64,000 bases of DNA, from the NCBI RefSeq assembly GCF_004354365.1, contig NZ_SJCY01000001.1, positions 62,001 to 126,000 on the forward strand, read 5' to 3'. Under the pieces are notes generated by a model. It did not search any database. It was not told where the DNA came from and was given only the letters and a program-made list of their open reading frames with translations. The translations under genes and the position numbers were made by a program. This stretch comes from Pedobacter changchengzhani. Lineage in GTDB: Bacteria > Bacteroidota > Bacteroidia > Sphingobacteriales > Sphingobacteriaceae. Shown here one piece after another: positions 24,818 through 33,415 of this stretch (position 1 is its first letter; the number at the start of each line of letters is the position of its first letter).

Positions 24818-27655
24818 ATGCCTAAAGACACATCAATACGTTCAGTACTTATCATCGGATCGGGACCAATTATTATTGGCCAAGCCTGCGAATTTGATTA
24901 TGCGGGTTCGCAAGCGGCACTTTCTTTAAAAGAAGAAGGCATTACCGTTTCTATTATCAACTCTAATCCGGCCACCATCATGACGGATAAAGTTATTGGC
25001 GATCATGTTTATCTTCGCCCATTAACTGTAGATTCGATAGAAGTTATTTTACAAGAACATATCGATTCTCCAGATTTGCCTAAAATTGATGCTGTTTTAC
25101 CTACAATGGGTGGTCAAACTGCATTAAACCTTTGCGTAGAAGCTTCTGAGCGCGGTGTTTGGGAAAAATATGGTGTTAAAGTGATTGGAGTTGATGTAGC
25201 TGCAATCGAAAAAACTGAAAACCGCGAATGTTTCCGCCAGTTAATGGTTGATATAGGTGTTGGCGTAGCGCCATCTAAAATTGCAAACTCGTTTTTAGAA
25301 GGTAAAGAAGCTGCGCAAGATATAGGTTATCCATTGGTAATTCGCCCTTCATATACTTTAGGTGGTTCTGGTGGTGGATTTGTGCACAAAAAAGAAGAAT
25401 TTGATGCTGCTTTAAAACGTGGATTAGAAGCTTCGCCAACGCATGAAGTGCTGGTAGAAAAAGCTGTTTTAGGTTGGAAAGAATACGAATTGGAGTTATT
25501 AAGAGATAGTAACGATAACGTAATTATCATTTGCTCTATCGAGAACTTTGATCCGATGGGTATTCATACTGGAGATTCTATCACCGTTGCGCCGGCAATG
25601 ACGTTGTCTGATCGTTGTTATCAGGAAATGCGCAACCAGGCGATTAAAATGATGCGTGCCATTGGTACTTTTGCCGGGGGTTGTAATGTGCAGTTTTCTG
25701 TTAATCCAGATAACGATGATATTATCGCAATCGAAATTAATCCTCGTGTTTCGCGTTCATCAGCGTTAGCAAGTAAAGCAACGGGTTATCCAATTGCAAA
25801 AATTGCTGCCAAGTTAGCAATCGGTTATAACTTAGATGAAATCGAAAATCAGATTACTAAAACAACTTCTGCATATTTCGAACCTACTTTAGATTACGTT
25901 ATTGTAAAAGTTCCACGTTGGAATTTCGATAAATTTAAAGGCGCTAACAAAGAGTTGGGCTTACAAATGAAATCGGTTGGCGAGGTAATGGCAATTGGTC
26001 GTACCTTTATCGAAGCGCTACAAAAAGCTTGTCAGAGTTTAGAAATTGGTCGTGCTGGTTTAGGTGCCGATGGCAGACAGAACCGTAATATAAATGAAAT
26101 AATGGATGGTTTGGAGCATGCTTCATGGAACCGTTTATTTTTAATAAAAGATGCCATGACAATGGGCGTGCCTTTGGAATCTATCCGTAAGGTTACCAAA
26201 ATTGATAAATGGTTTTTAACTCAAATTCAAGAGTTAGTTGCTTTAGAAGTTGAATTGAAAAGATATTCGCTAAACAACATTCCTCAAGATTTCTTCATGA
26301 CTTTAAAGCAAAAAGGTTTCTCTGATATTCAGATTGCTTGGTTGTTGGGCAATGTTACCGAAGATGAAGTTTACGATCGCCGTAAAGCATTGGGTATAAA
26401 TAGAGTGTATAAAATGGTTGATACTTGCGCTGCAGAATTTCCCGCACAAACACCATACTATTACTCAACGTTTGAAGAAGAAAACGAATCTATCCCATCG
26501 GATAAGAAGAAAGTAATTGTTTTGGGTTCTGGCCCGAACAGAATTGGTCAAGGTATTGAGTTTGATTACTCTTGTGTACACGGTTTGTTGGCCGCAAAAG
26601 AATCGGGTATCGAAGCCATTATGATTAACTGTAATCCCGAAACGGTTTCTACAGATTTTAACATGGCCGATAAATTATATTTCGAGCCTGTTTTTTGGGA
26701 GCATGTACGCGAAATTATAGAGCTTGAAAAACCAATGGGCGTAATTGTTCAATTGGGTGGTCAAACGGCATTAAAAATGGCCGAAAAGCTTAGCGAACGT
26801 GGTATCAAAATTATCGGGACGTCTTTCGAGAATATGGATATTGCCGAAGATAGAGGTCGCTTTTCTGATTTATTAAAAGAATTGGAAATCCCTTACCCAC
26901 GCTATGGTGTTGCCGAAAATGCGGAAGAAGCAATTGTGGTTGCTAACGAAGTGGGTTATCCAGTTTTAGTGCGCCCGAGTTACGTTTTAGGCGGACAAGG
27001 CATGAGCATTGTAATTAACGATGAAGATCTTGAAAAAGCAGTTGTAAAATTACTGGGCGATTTGCCGGGCAACCGCGTATTAATTGATCACTTTTTAGAT
27101 CGAGCAGAAGAAGCCGAATCGGATTCCATCTCTGATGGTGAGGATGTGCATATTGTTGGTATGATGGAACATATTGAGCCTGCAGGTATTCATTCTGGAG
27201 ATTCATTTGCAGTATTGCCAACTTTCAGTCTGCCAGAAAAAGTAACTGCAGCTATGGAAGAATATTCGATTAAAATTGCCAAAGCTTTAAATGTGATTGG
27301 CTTATTGAACATTCAATTTGCCATTAAAGATGAAAAAGTTTATGTAATTGAAGCCAATCCAAGAGCTTCTAGAACAGTTCCTTTTATCGCTAAAGCTTAT
27401 GATGTGCCATACATTAATATTGCTGCCAAAATTATGTTGGGTGTAGCGAAGCTGAAAGACTTCACAATTGTGCGCAAGCTTAAAGGCTATGCAATTAAAG
27501 AACCTGTTTTCTCTTACGATAAGTTTCCTGAGGTTGCGAAAGAATTAGGTCCTGAAATGAAATCGACTGGTGAAGCCATTCGCTTTATTAAAGATTTGGA
27601 AGATCCTTACTTCCGTCAGCTTTACAAAGATAAATCGATGTATTTAAGTAAATAA
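24818..27655 (+). CDS. carB: Carbamoyl-phosphate synthase large subunit
   Basis: 945 residues from the ATG at 24818 (MPKDTSIRSVLIIGSGP). It makes carbamoyl phosphate from bicarbonate, glutamine-derived ammonia and two ATP, for pyrimidine and arginine synthesis. The two homologous ATP-grasp halves are intact: PTMGGQTALNL, GYPLVIRPSYTLGGSGGG and EINPRVSRSSALASKATGYP in the first, and VQLGGQTALKMA, GYPVLVRPSYVLGGQGM and EANPRASRTVPFIAK in the second. The protein stops right after EMKSTGEAIRF, so the C-terminal methylglyoxal-synthase-like regulatory domain (about 130 residues in E. coli) is missing. carA is not in the window. A strong terminator follows. Confidence 0.96.
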   Translation: MPKDTSIRSVLIIGSGPIIIGQACEFDYAGSQAALSLKEEGITVSIINSNPATIMTDKVIGDHVYLRPLTVDSIEVILQEHIDSPDLPKIDAVLPTMGGQTALNLCVEASERGVWEKYGVKVIGVDVAAIEKTENRECFRQLMVDIGVGVAPSKIANSFLEGKEAAQDIGYPLVIRPSYTLGGSGGGFVHKKEEFDAALKRGLEASPTHEVLVEKAVLGWKEYELELLRDSNDNVIIICSIENFDPMGIHTGDSITVAPAMTLSDRCYQEMRNQAIKMMRAIGTFAGGCNVQFSVNPDNDDIIAIEINPRVSRSSALASKATGYPIAKIAAKLAIGYNLDEIENQITKTTSAYFEPTLDYVIVKVPRWNFDKFKGANKELGLQMKSVGEVMAIGRTFIEALQKACQSLEIGRAGLGADGRQNRNINEIMDGLEHASWNRLFLIKDAMTMGVPLESIRKVTKIDKWFLTQIQELVALEVELKRYSLNNIPQDFFMTLKQKGFSDIQIAWLLGNVTEDEVYDRRKALGINRVYKMVDTCAAEFPAQTPYYYSTFEEENESIPSDKKKVIVLGSGPNRIGQGIEFDYSCVHGLLAAKESGIEAIMINCNPETVSTDFNMADKLYFEPVFWEHVREIIELEKPMGVIVQLGGQTALKMAEKLSERGIKIIGTSFENMDIAEDRGRFSDLLKELEIPYPRYGVAENAEEAIVVANEVGYPVLVRPSYVLGGQGMSIVINDEDLEKAVVKLLGDLPGNRVLIDHFLDRAEEAESDSISDGEDVHIVGMMEHIEPAGIHSGDSFAVLPTFSLPEKVTAAMEEYSIKIAKALNVIGLLNIQFAIKDEKVYVIEANPRASRTVPFIAKAYDVPYINIAAKIMLGVAKLKDFTIVRKLKGYAIKEPVFSYDKFPEVAKELGPEMKSTGEAIRFIKDLEDPYFRQLYKDKSMYLSK

Positions 27656-27660
27656 ATAAC

Positions 27661-27691
27661 AAAAAATGCGGTGAATTTCACCGCATTTTTT
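27661..27691. terminator. Bidirectional intrinsic terminator
   Basis: AAAAAATGCGGTGA and TCACCGCATTTTTT are perfectly complementary over 14 bp with a 3-nt loop. It lies between the stops of carB (+) and the receptor-like gene (-), with A- and T-tracts serving both strands. Confidence 0.9.
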
Positions 27692-27728
27692 GTTTATATA
27701 AGAGTTCCCTTTTAATCGCTGTCAATAC

Positions 27729-30170
27729 TTAATTTTTCATTCTGTTTTGTTCTTCTTCTGTACCGGTAGCACGACGGCGGGCAGGCTTGATCTCATTTTT
27801 ACCAAACCGATAAGTAAAAGTAATTCTACCAATCCGGCTCTCGTTTTTTTGGCGAACATCGTATTTTAAACCTGGATAGGCACTCGATATGTCATTTCGG
27901 TAGGTGTTAAAAATATCCGACAGGGCGAATTTTAAACTTGCTCTCCTGTTCATTAACGATTTACTAAATCCTGCATCGATAGAATAGCGCGCTTTTAAAT
28001 TTAATGTTCCGTAGGCTATTGGCGATTCGTAATTGCCATTCAATTCTCCTGTAAACCCAGTTGCAATGGTAAAACTTTGTTGCGATTTAAACTGAAAAGA
28101 TGTTTTACCAGTTTTTAGCGCTTGACCTGCCAAATTGGGCGCTTCGAAAATGAGGTAAAAAACATTTAAGTTATTGTTCATACTCCACCATTTGGCAACC
28201 GTAACCGGGATATTTAAATTTGCGCTGTAACTGATGTTTTTAGCTATATTTTCATTGGTAACATACAATGCTTTTTGTGCTTCATCTGGCAACAAAACAT
28301 CCGCAATTACATCTTTAGTATGGCTGTAACCAACGGTTAAGGCATATTTCTCCATAAATGTGTAGCTCAATTCTAAGTTATTAGTGTACTGAGGATTTAA
28401 AAATGGATTGCCTTTTTGATAGGTATATTGATCAAGATAATAAATAAATGGGTTCAAAGCATCATAACTCGGCCGGTCGATTCTTCGACTATAAGAAAAA
28501 CCCAATTGATGATTTTTTGAGAGTTTTTGTTGAACGAATAACGTTGGAAAGAAATCCCAATAACTTCTTTCTACAACTTTATTTGTGGTAATTAAATTTC
28601 CTTTAGAATTTGTTTGTTCTACCCTCAAACCAAGCTGAAAACTTGTGTTTTTAAATTCTTTATTGATATTGGTATATGCCGCATTCACATTTTCATTGTA
28701 AACAAACTGGTTGCTTCTGCGGGTATCATTTTGCCAAATATTGTTTACCAGTTCCTCTGCCTGCAAGTCGTTATCTGTTTTAACCCAACTGCTTTTTAAC
28801 CCCGCCTCTAACTTTATCGATTTGCTTAAAGATGTATTATAATCTACTTTAAAGGCTTTTATGTCTATAATCGAGGGTGTGCTATTTCGGGTGTAGCTAA
28901 TGGGCCGTATTCTATTTCCATCTGCATAGAAGTAATCATTTATGTAATTAGAACCGTCATTACCATTGTATCTTGAATAGTCGAGATCTGCAGAAATTTC
29001 TGAACCTGCTGTATCTAAAACTGATTTGTAGTTTAGGTTGTATGCAATGTTATTGTACCTGTTGGTTTGTAAACTGTTTGATTTTAATGTTGAATCTACT
29101 TTTTGAAACGACGGACCAATTAAAGTGTTATTTGCAGATGCTTCGGTGCCGTGGTTGGAATATCCATTTAACAAAAGTCCGATGGTATTTTTATTGTCGA
29201 GAAAAAAATCTAAGCCTGCTTTAAAATTATTATTTTGCTGTTTCTCCTTGTTGGTACTGGCTTGCATAAAATAGGTATCTGGTGTTCCGTTAGAGATGCG
29301 GTCTATACCAATAGTGTTTTCAAGCTGTTGATTTCCATAGTTATAGTTGCCAAAAACATTTATTTTTTTTGTTCTATGGTTTAGGTTTATACCTGTGTTA
29401 CCTTGAAAATTTTTACCACATCCAATAGTGGCATTTGCACTTCCATTAGTGCCGCCTGCCCTACTTTTTTTTGTTTTAATATTGATAATACCCGAGTTGC
29501 CAGATGCATCATATTTTGAGGAAGGATTCGTGATTAATTCTATCGTCTCTATCTCAGCGCTTTGCATATTTCGAAGTAGATTTGCCACATCCGCACTGCT
29601 CATATAGGTTTGTTTACCATCTAGTTGAATGAGTACGCCCTGCTTTCCCTGCATCGAAATGTTATCGTTTTGATCTACGGAAACACCTGGCGCTTTTTGT
29701 AATACTTCTAACGCATTAGAGCCAGTAAGTACCGCACTGCTGGCAACATTCATAATTACTTTATCCATTCTTCTTTCAATCAATGGCTTAATAACAGCAA
29801 CAGTAACTTCTTTTAAATTTTCGGCAGTTGGTACCAGTTGAACCGCACCGAAATCTACTTTTTGGTTGTTTTCATCAAGTACAATCAATTTGCTTTTTGT
29901 GGTTTTGTAACCCATGTTGCTGGCTTTGTAATAGTAGCTGCCTTTAATTGCAACAGCAAAACCGAATGCGCCATTTTGATCTGTAAAACCCGTTTTTACC
30001 ACGCTCGAATCGGCGGCTTTATAAAGTATAACAGTTGCATAATTTATAGGCTTTTTATTTTCATCGAGGATAATACCAGTAATATTTGCGTTGGTGAGCA
30101 TCTGCGCAAAAAGATTTCCTGTAGAGGCTAGCAAAATGAATATTAACGGTAATTTGTAAAGAGTTTTCAT
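27729..30170 (-). CDS. TonB-receptor-like outer-membrane beta-barrel family protein
   Basis: 813 residues. Signal peptide to about NLFAQ, carboxypeptidase-regulatory-like domain (about 28-115, ITGIILDENKKPINYATVIL), a plug-like domain (ALEVLQKAPGVSVDQNDNISMQGKQGV, YDASGNSGIINIKTKK), then a large barrel (RRIDRPSYDALNPFIYYLDQ, FTYRFGKNEI). This is the layout of the outer-membrane beta-barrel family (OMP_b-brl_3) of Bacteroidota, related to TonB receptors. The C-terminus is extended by a basic tail (KPARRRATGTEEEQNRMKN). No riboswitch or substrate gene is adjacent, so the ligand is unknown. It may be regulated by a palindrome at 30221-30236. Confidence 0.85.
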   Translation of the reverse strand: MKTLYKLPLIFILLASTGNLFAQMLTNANITGIILDENKKPINYATVILYKAADSSVVKTGFTDQNGAFGFAVAIKGSYYYKASNMGYKTTKSKLIVLDENNQKVDFGAVQLVPTAENLKEVTVAVIKPLIERRMDKVIMNVASSAVLTGSNALEVLQKAPGVSVDQNDNISMQGKQGVLIQLDGKQTYMSSADVANLLRNMQSAEIETIELITNPSSKYDASGNSGIINIKTKKSRAGGTNGSANATIGCGKNFQGNTGINLNHRTKKINVFGNYNYGNQQLENTIGIDRISNGTPDTYFMQASTNKEKQQNNNFKAGLDFFLDNKNTIGLLLNGYSNHGTEASANNTLIGPSFQKVDSTLKSNSLQTNRYNNIAYNLNYKSVLDTAGSEISADLDYSRYNGNDGSNYINDYFYADGNRIRPISYTRNSTPSIIDIKAFKVDYNTSLSKSIKLEAGLKSSWVKTDNDLQAEELVNNIWQNDTRRSNQFVYNENVNAAYTNINKEFKNTSFQLGLRVEQTNSKGNLITTNKVVERSYWDFFPTLFVQQKLSKNHQLGFSYSRRIDRPSYDALNPFIYYLDQYTYQKGNPFLNPQYTNNLELSYTFMEKYALTVGYSHTKDVIADVLLPDEAQKALYVTNENIAKNISYSANLNIPVTVAKWWSMNNNLNVFYLIFEAPNLAGQALKTGKTSFQFKSQQSFTIATGFTGELNGNYESPIAYGTLNLKARYSIDAGFSKSLMNRRASLKFALSDIFNTYRNDISSAYPGLKYDVRQKNESRIGRITFTYRFGKNEIKPARRRATGTEEEQNRMKN

Positions 30171-30532
30171 TATTTTCTTTGTTATTATTTTGAAAAAAAT
30201 TCGGCAAAAAGATTTCTACAACGCATGTACATACGTTTTCAATTTTTTACATTAAGTTTTGTGTGGAAACGAACCGATTCCGTTGCTTAGTTATGAGTAA
30301 GACGACGATATTTTTAAAACGTTACAAGATTTGAAAAAAACAATGAATTATTCGAATTAAACAAAACGTGCCCGAGTTAGAATAGGCAATATGATTGAGC
30401 TACTTGTGTATTAAATTAACTCAGAATGAACGGCTTTAGAGAAATTAAACAAGATGAAAAATTGAAATTCTAAAAAATCAACGCGTTGGCGAGTTTAGAA
30501 AAATTAAGCTACACAAAACTTAGAGAATAAAA
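30171..30532. other. Gene-free stretch with one palindrome
   Basis: No gene is seen. ACGCATGTACATACGT (30221-30236) is a 16-bp palindrome with one mismatch, 51 bp upstream of the receptor-like gene, and could be a regulator site. The rest is AT-rich without clear structure. Confidence 0.4.
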
Positions 30533-30580
30533 AAAATCCGTTTATTTGCAGGTTTGGCAACCTGTAAATAAACGGATTTT
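30533..30580 (-). terminator. Long-stem intrinsic terminator of the M49 gene
   Basis: Arms 30533-30554 and 30559-30580 pair over 22 bp with one G-U pair and a 4-nt loop, with A/T tracts at both ends. It lies 17 bp after the M49 stop. Confidence 0.9.
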
Positions 30581-30596
30581 GTTAAATATTGTATTT

Positions 30597-32270
30597 CTAC
30601 TTCACTCCTAAAACATCTACACCTTGTTCAAAAACTACATCAACAGGAATATTCTTTTTGGTTAAACGATCTAAATCGGCTTGTAAATCTTTAGAAATTA
30701 CAGCACTTTTTTGTGCTTTTTCTACGGCAACTTTGTCGCCATTTCCTTGCAGGGTAATGATAAAGGCACTTAAATCATTCATCGCTGTTGCAAATTTATC
30801 GAAATTTACTTTATAAACACCTTGAGGAGAACGCTCGAATGCGCCCTTTGCTTCAAAATAGTTGAAGCATTGCATATTTGCTTTACCATGTGCTTCAGCA
30901 ACTCCAAAACGTACCGAGCGCAAAATGCCTGCCATAAAAGTGGTGTAATAATCTTTTACATCGCCTTTTAATTCTCCTTTTTTTAGTAATCCAGTAACCA
31001 TATACAAGCCTAAAATATCGGCTTTGCCTTCTTCTAACCAACTATATTGCTCTTTTAAAGCTTCTCTAACAAAGCCTTTACCTGTGATGGTTTTTTTAAT
31101 ACCTAAACCGTGGGCAACCTCATGAAACATAATATTGGCAAAAAAAGCATCAAACGTGATGTATTTCTGTTGGTCGGCATCTATTAATTCTTTCGCTATT
31201 GGCACCATAATTTTATCAAATTTGGCCTTCATTGCATTTTTCAACTGCGAGCGTCGAGTCCCTTTTTCTTGCTGTATTTTCTCATCATTAGGTAAATTAA
31301 CGGCAATTGTTTTTGATCCAGCATTGCAATTACCCGCATAATAAACTACATCGTACGCGTTCAATTCAGAATCAGTACCAGGCGTTTCTGTTTTGTATTT
31401 AGCTTCAACCGGCAAATTTCTCTGCAAGTCTGGCAACATTTTTACATACTTGGCCAGTCTTTTACTCCATTCTTTATCTTTTACCAACACGTATGCTTCG
31501 TAGCCAGTACGGGCGTTAAAAAGTTTATCTTCGTAATTTTCTATCGGCCCGATAATTATATCTAAACCATTGGTTTTCATATCCAGCCAAGCGTAATCGC
31601 TGGCGGTAAAGTTATCGCTAACCAAGGCATCTGCTCTTAAGTTCAAATATTTTTTAAGTCCAGCATCATCTGCAATTAAGGCGGCTTGTTTTAATAGTGA
31701 AGATGCATTTTGTAATTCTTTAGCATATAAAACATGATATGGAATGGTGCTTAATTTACCAGTACTATCTTTTCGAATAACAGAATATGCGCCAAATTTA
31801 TCAGGAAGGTTTGATTTTTCTATGGCACTTTTCGTTAAGCCAGCTGGATAAAAAAATAGTCCATCGGGTCTGTTACCAACGCCCGCTACAAAAGGTTTAT
31901 CGTTATTCAACCTATCCCAAGGGCCATAATTTATATTTACAAAATCTCGGGTTTTTTCATCTTTAATGGTTGCCAACAAACTGTCGCGTTGCGGATAACT
32001 TTGCTTCCAAAAAAGTCCGTCCATAATTTCTGCAGCCTGTATTAGCAATGGCAAAACTTTGCGGTCGTTTACGGTTAAAAGATTAAGGTTTGTGGTAAGC
32101 TTTACTTTTTCGTAAATTGGAAGTCTCTGCGCCACATAATCAATTAACGAATCTTTTTGGACAGCGTTTACATTGGAAGCTGATTTTTTTTGGGAATTTG
32201 TACACCCCGAAAGTGCTATAAATCCTGATATTGCCACGTAGAACAACGCTGGCTTTAATAATTTCTTCAT
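30597..32270 (-). CDS. Lipoprotein zinc peptidase of the M49 (DPP III-like) family
   Basis: 557 residues. Lipobox LSGC with Cys23 marks a lipoprotein. The zinc site is HEVAH (383-387) plus EEGKAD (413-418), the latter matching the EECRAD-type motif of dipeptidyl peptidase III. Classical M49 enzymes have HExxGH with one more residue; here it is the shorter HExxH. Glu384 is the presumed base. DPP III cuts dipeptides from oligopeptide N-termini; this relative is shorter than the usual 650-700 residues and exported. Transcribed alone from a TACTTTTG promoter and closed by a strong terminator. Confidence 0.8.
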   Translation of the reverse strand: MKKLLKPALFYVAISGFIALSGCTNSQKKSASNVNAVQKDSLIDYVAQRLPIYEKVKLTTNLNLLTVNDRKVLPLLIQAAEIMDGLFWKQSYPQRDSLLATIKDEKTRDFVNINYGPWDRLNNDKPFVAGVGNRPDGLFFYPAGLTKSAIEKSNLPDKFGAYSVIRKDSTGKLSTIPYHVLYAKELQNASSLLKQAALIADDAGLKKYLNLRADALVSDNFTASDYAWLDMKTNGLDIIIGPIENYEDKLFNARTGYEAYVLVKDKEWSKRLAKYVKMLPDLQRNLPVEAKYKTETPGTDSELNAYDVVYYAGNCNAGSKTIAVNLPNDEKIQQEKGTRRSQLKNAMKAKFDKIMVPIAKELIDADQQKYITFDAFFANIMFHEVAHGLGIKKTITGKGFVREALKEQYSWLEEGKADILGLYMVTGLLKKGELKGDVKDYYTTFMAGILRSVRFGVAEAHGKANMQCFNYFEAKGAFERSPQGVYKVNFDKFATAMNDLSAFIITLQGNGDKVAVEKAQKSAVISKDLQADLDRLTKKNIPVDVVFEQGVDVLGVK

Positions 32271-32288
32271 ATTTTATTTATCTCTTTT

Positions 32289-32296
32289 CAAAAGTA
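32289..32296 (-). promoter_or_regulatory. -7 promoter element of the M49 gene
   Basis: Minus-strand TACTTTTG matches TAnnTTTG and leaves an 18-nt leader before the ATG at 32270. Confidence 0.45.
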
Positions 32297-32383
32297 ACAA
32301 AATCTAAAGGTTTTGTATAAACATTGATAGGAATGCTTAAATTTCGTGTAAATGTTTAACTTCAACTTTCGATCTATTAAATC

Positions 32384-33211
32384 ATGTTTACATTTAAATT
32401 TAGGGCACTTTTTCTTTTAATACCCATAATTCTTTTTTCTGCGTGTAAAACTAAAAAATATGCCGCTACTGAGAAAATTTATAAAATAAAGGCGAAAGAA
32501 TTTGCAAATATTATAGCAACTACGCCACCTTTAGCACAGTTTTACGATTCTATAGAAATTTCTAATCAAGAATGGGTTGGTTCGGTAAACTTTGGTATCC
32601 GAAAGCCTAACTTCGTTGTAATACACCATACAGCACAAGATAGTTTGGCCCAAACCATTAAAACTTTTCAATCTGTAAAAGCAGGTACAAGTGCGCATTA
32701 TGTAATTAGTCGGGATGGAAAAGTTGTACACATGGTGAACGATTATTTGAGGGCAAACCATGCCGGAGTAAGTAAATGGGGAAAAGATACCGACTTAAAT
32801 TCATCATCGATAGGCATTGAATTGGATAATAATGGTATTGGTGATGTGTGGCAAGATGCCCAAATTAATAGCTTAATAAAGTTATTGGCTACGCTGAAAA
32901 AAAAATATAATATACCTACCGGCAATTTTATTGGTCATTCGGACATTGCACCGGGTAGAAAAGTTGATCCACTAAATTTCCCTTGGAAAAAGCTTGCAGA
33001 TAAAGGTTTTGGATTTTGGTATGATGAGGTATTGCAAAATCCACCTGCCGATTTTGATACCGAGAAAGCGCTGAGATATATTGGTTATAATACCGAAAAC
33101 TTGCCCGCAGCCATAGGGGCATTTAAGTTGCATTTTATACAAAGTGATGTGACTAAAAAGTTAACGCCAGTTGATATTTTAGTATTGTACAATATTTATA
33201 TGAAGTATTAG
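32384..33211 (+). CDS. Lipoprotein N-acetylmuramoyl-L-alanine amidase (Amidase_2)
   Basis: 275 residues. Lipobox FSAC with Cys21. The Amidase_2 domain spans about 72-215 with the AmpD-type zinc site: His81 in FVVIHHTA, His185 in FIGHSDIAPGRKVDP, and Asp195; Lys193 is the catalytic-type lysine. SAHYVISRDGKVVHMV and SSIGIELDNNG are the usual family segments. It cleaves the bond between MurNAc and the stem peptide, probably from the periplasmic face of the outer membrane during wall turnover. Divergent from the M49 gene (113 bp apart). Confidence 0.92.
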   Translation: MFTFKFRALFLLIPIILFSACKTKKYAATEKIYKIKAKEFANIIATTPPLAQFYDSIEISNQEWVGSVNFGIRKPNFVVIHHTAQDSLAQTIKTFQSVKAGTSAHYVISRDGKVVHMVNDYLRANHAGVSKWGKDTDLNSSSIGIELDNNGIGDVWQDAQINSLIKLLATLKKKYNIPTGNFIGHSDIAPGRKVDPLNFPWKKLADKGFGFWYDEVLQNPPADFDTEKALRYIGYNTENLPAAIGAFKLHFIQSDVTKKLTPVDILVLYNIYMKY

Positions 33212-33352
33212 AAATTAGTATTAGTTCGTCGTCGTTCCTACAAAAGCGGGGATTTCATATAGACAAAAAATTATCCATCAAAATAAAAAGTTCCATTAAC
33301 TTATTCCGAATTTTGTTTGGAAGGTTATAAGGAACTGCTTGCACATAAAATA

Positions 33353-33391
33353 AAAAAAACACGGATAATCTTTGGTTAGCCGTGTTTTTTT
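33353..33391. terminator. Intrinsic terminator between amidase and glnS
   Basis: AAAAAAACACGG (33353-33364) and CCGTGTTTTTTT (33380-33391) are perfectly complementary, with a 15-nt loop. It serves the convergent amidase and glnS genes. Confidence 0.8.
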
Positions 33392-33415
33392 GTGATTAAA
33401 AAATAATAGACTTCT

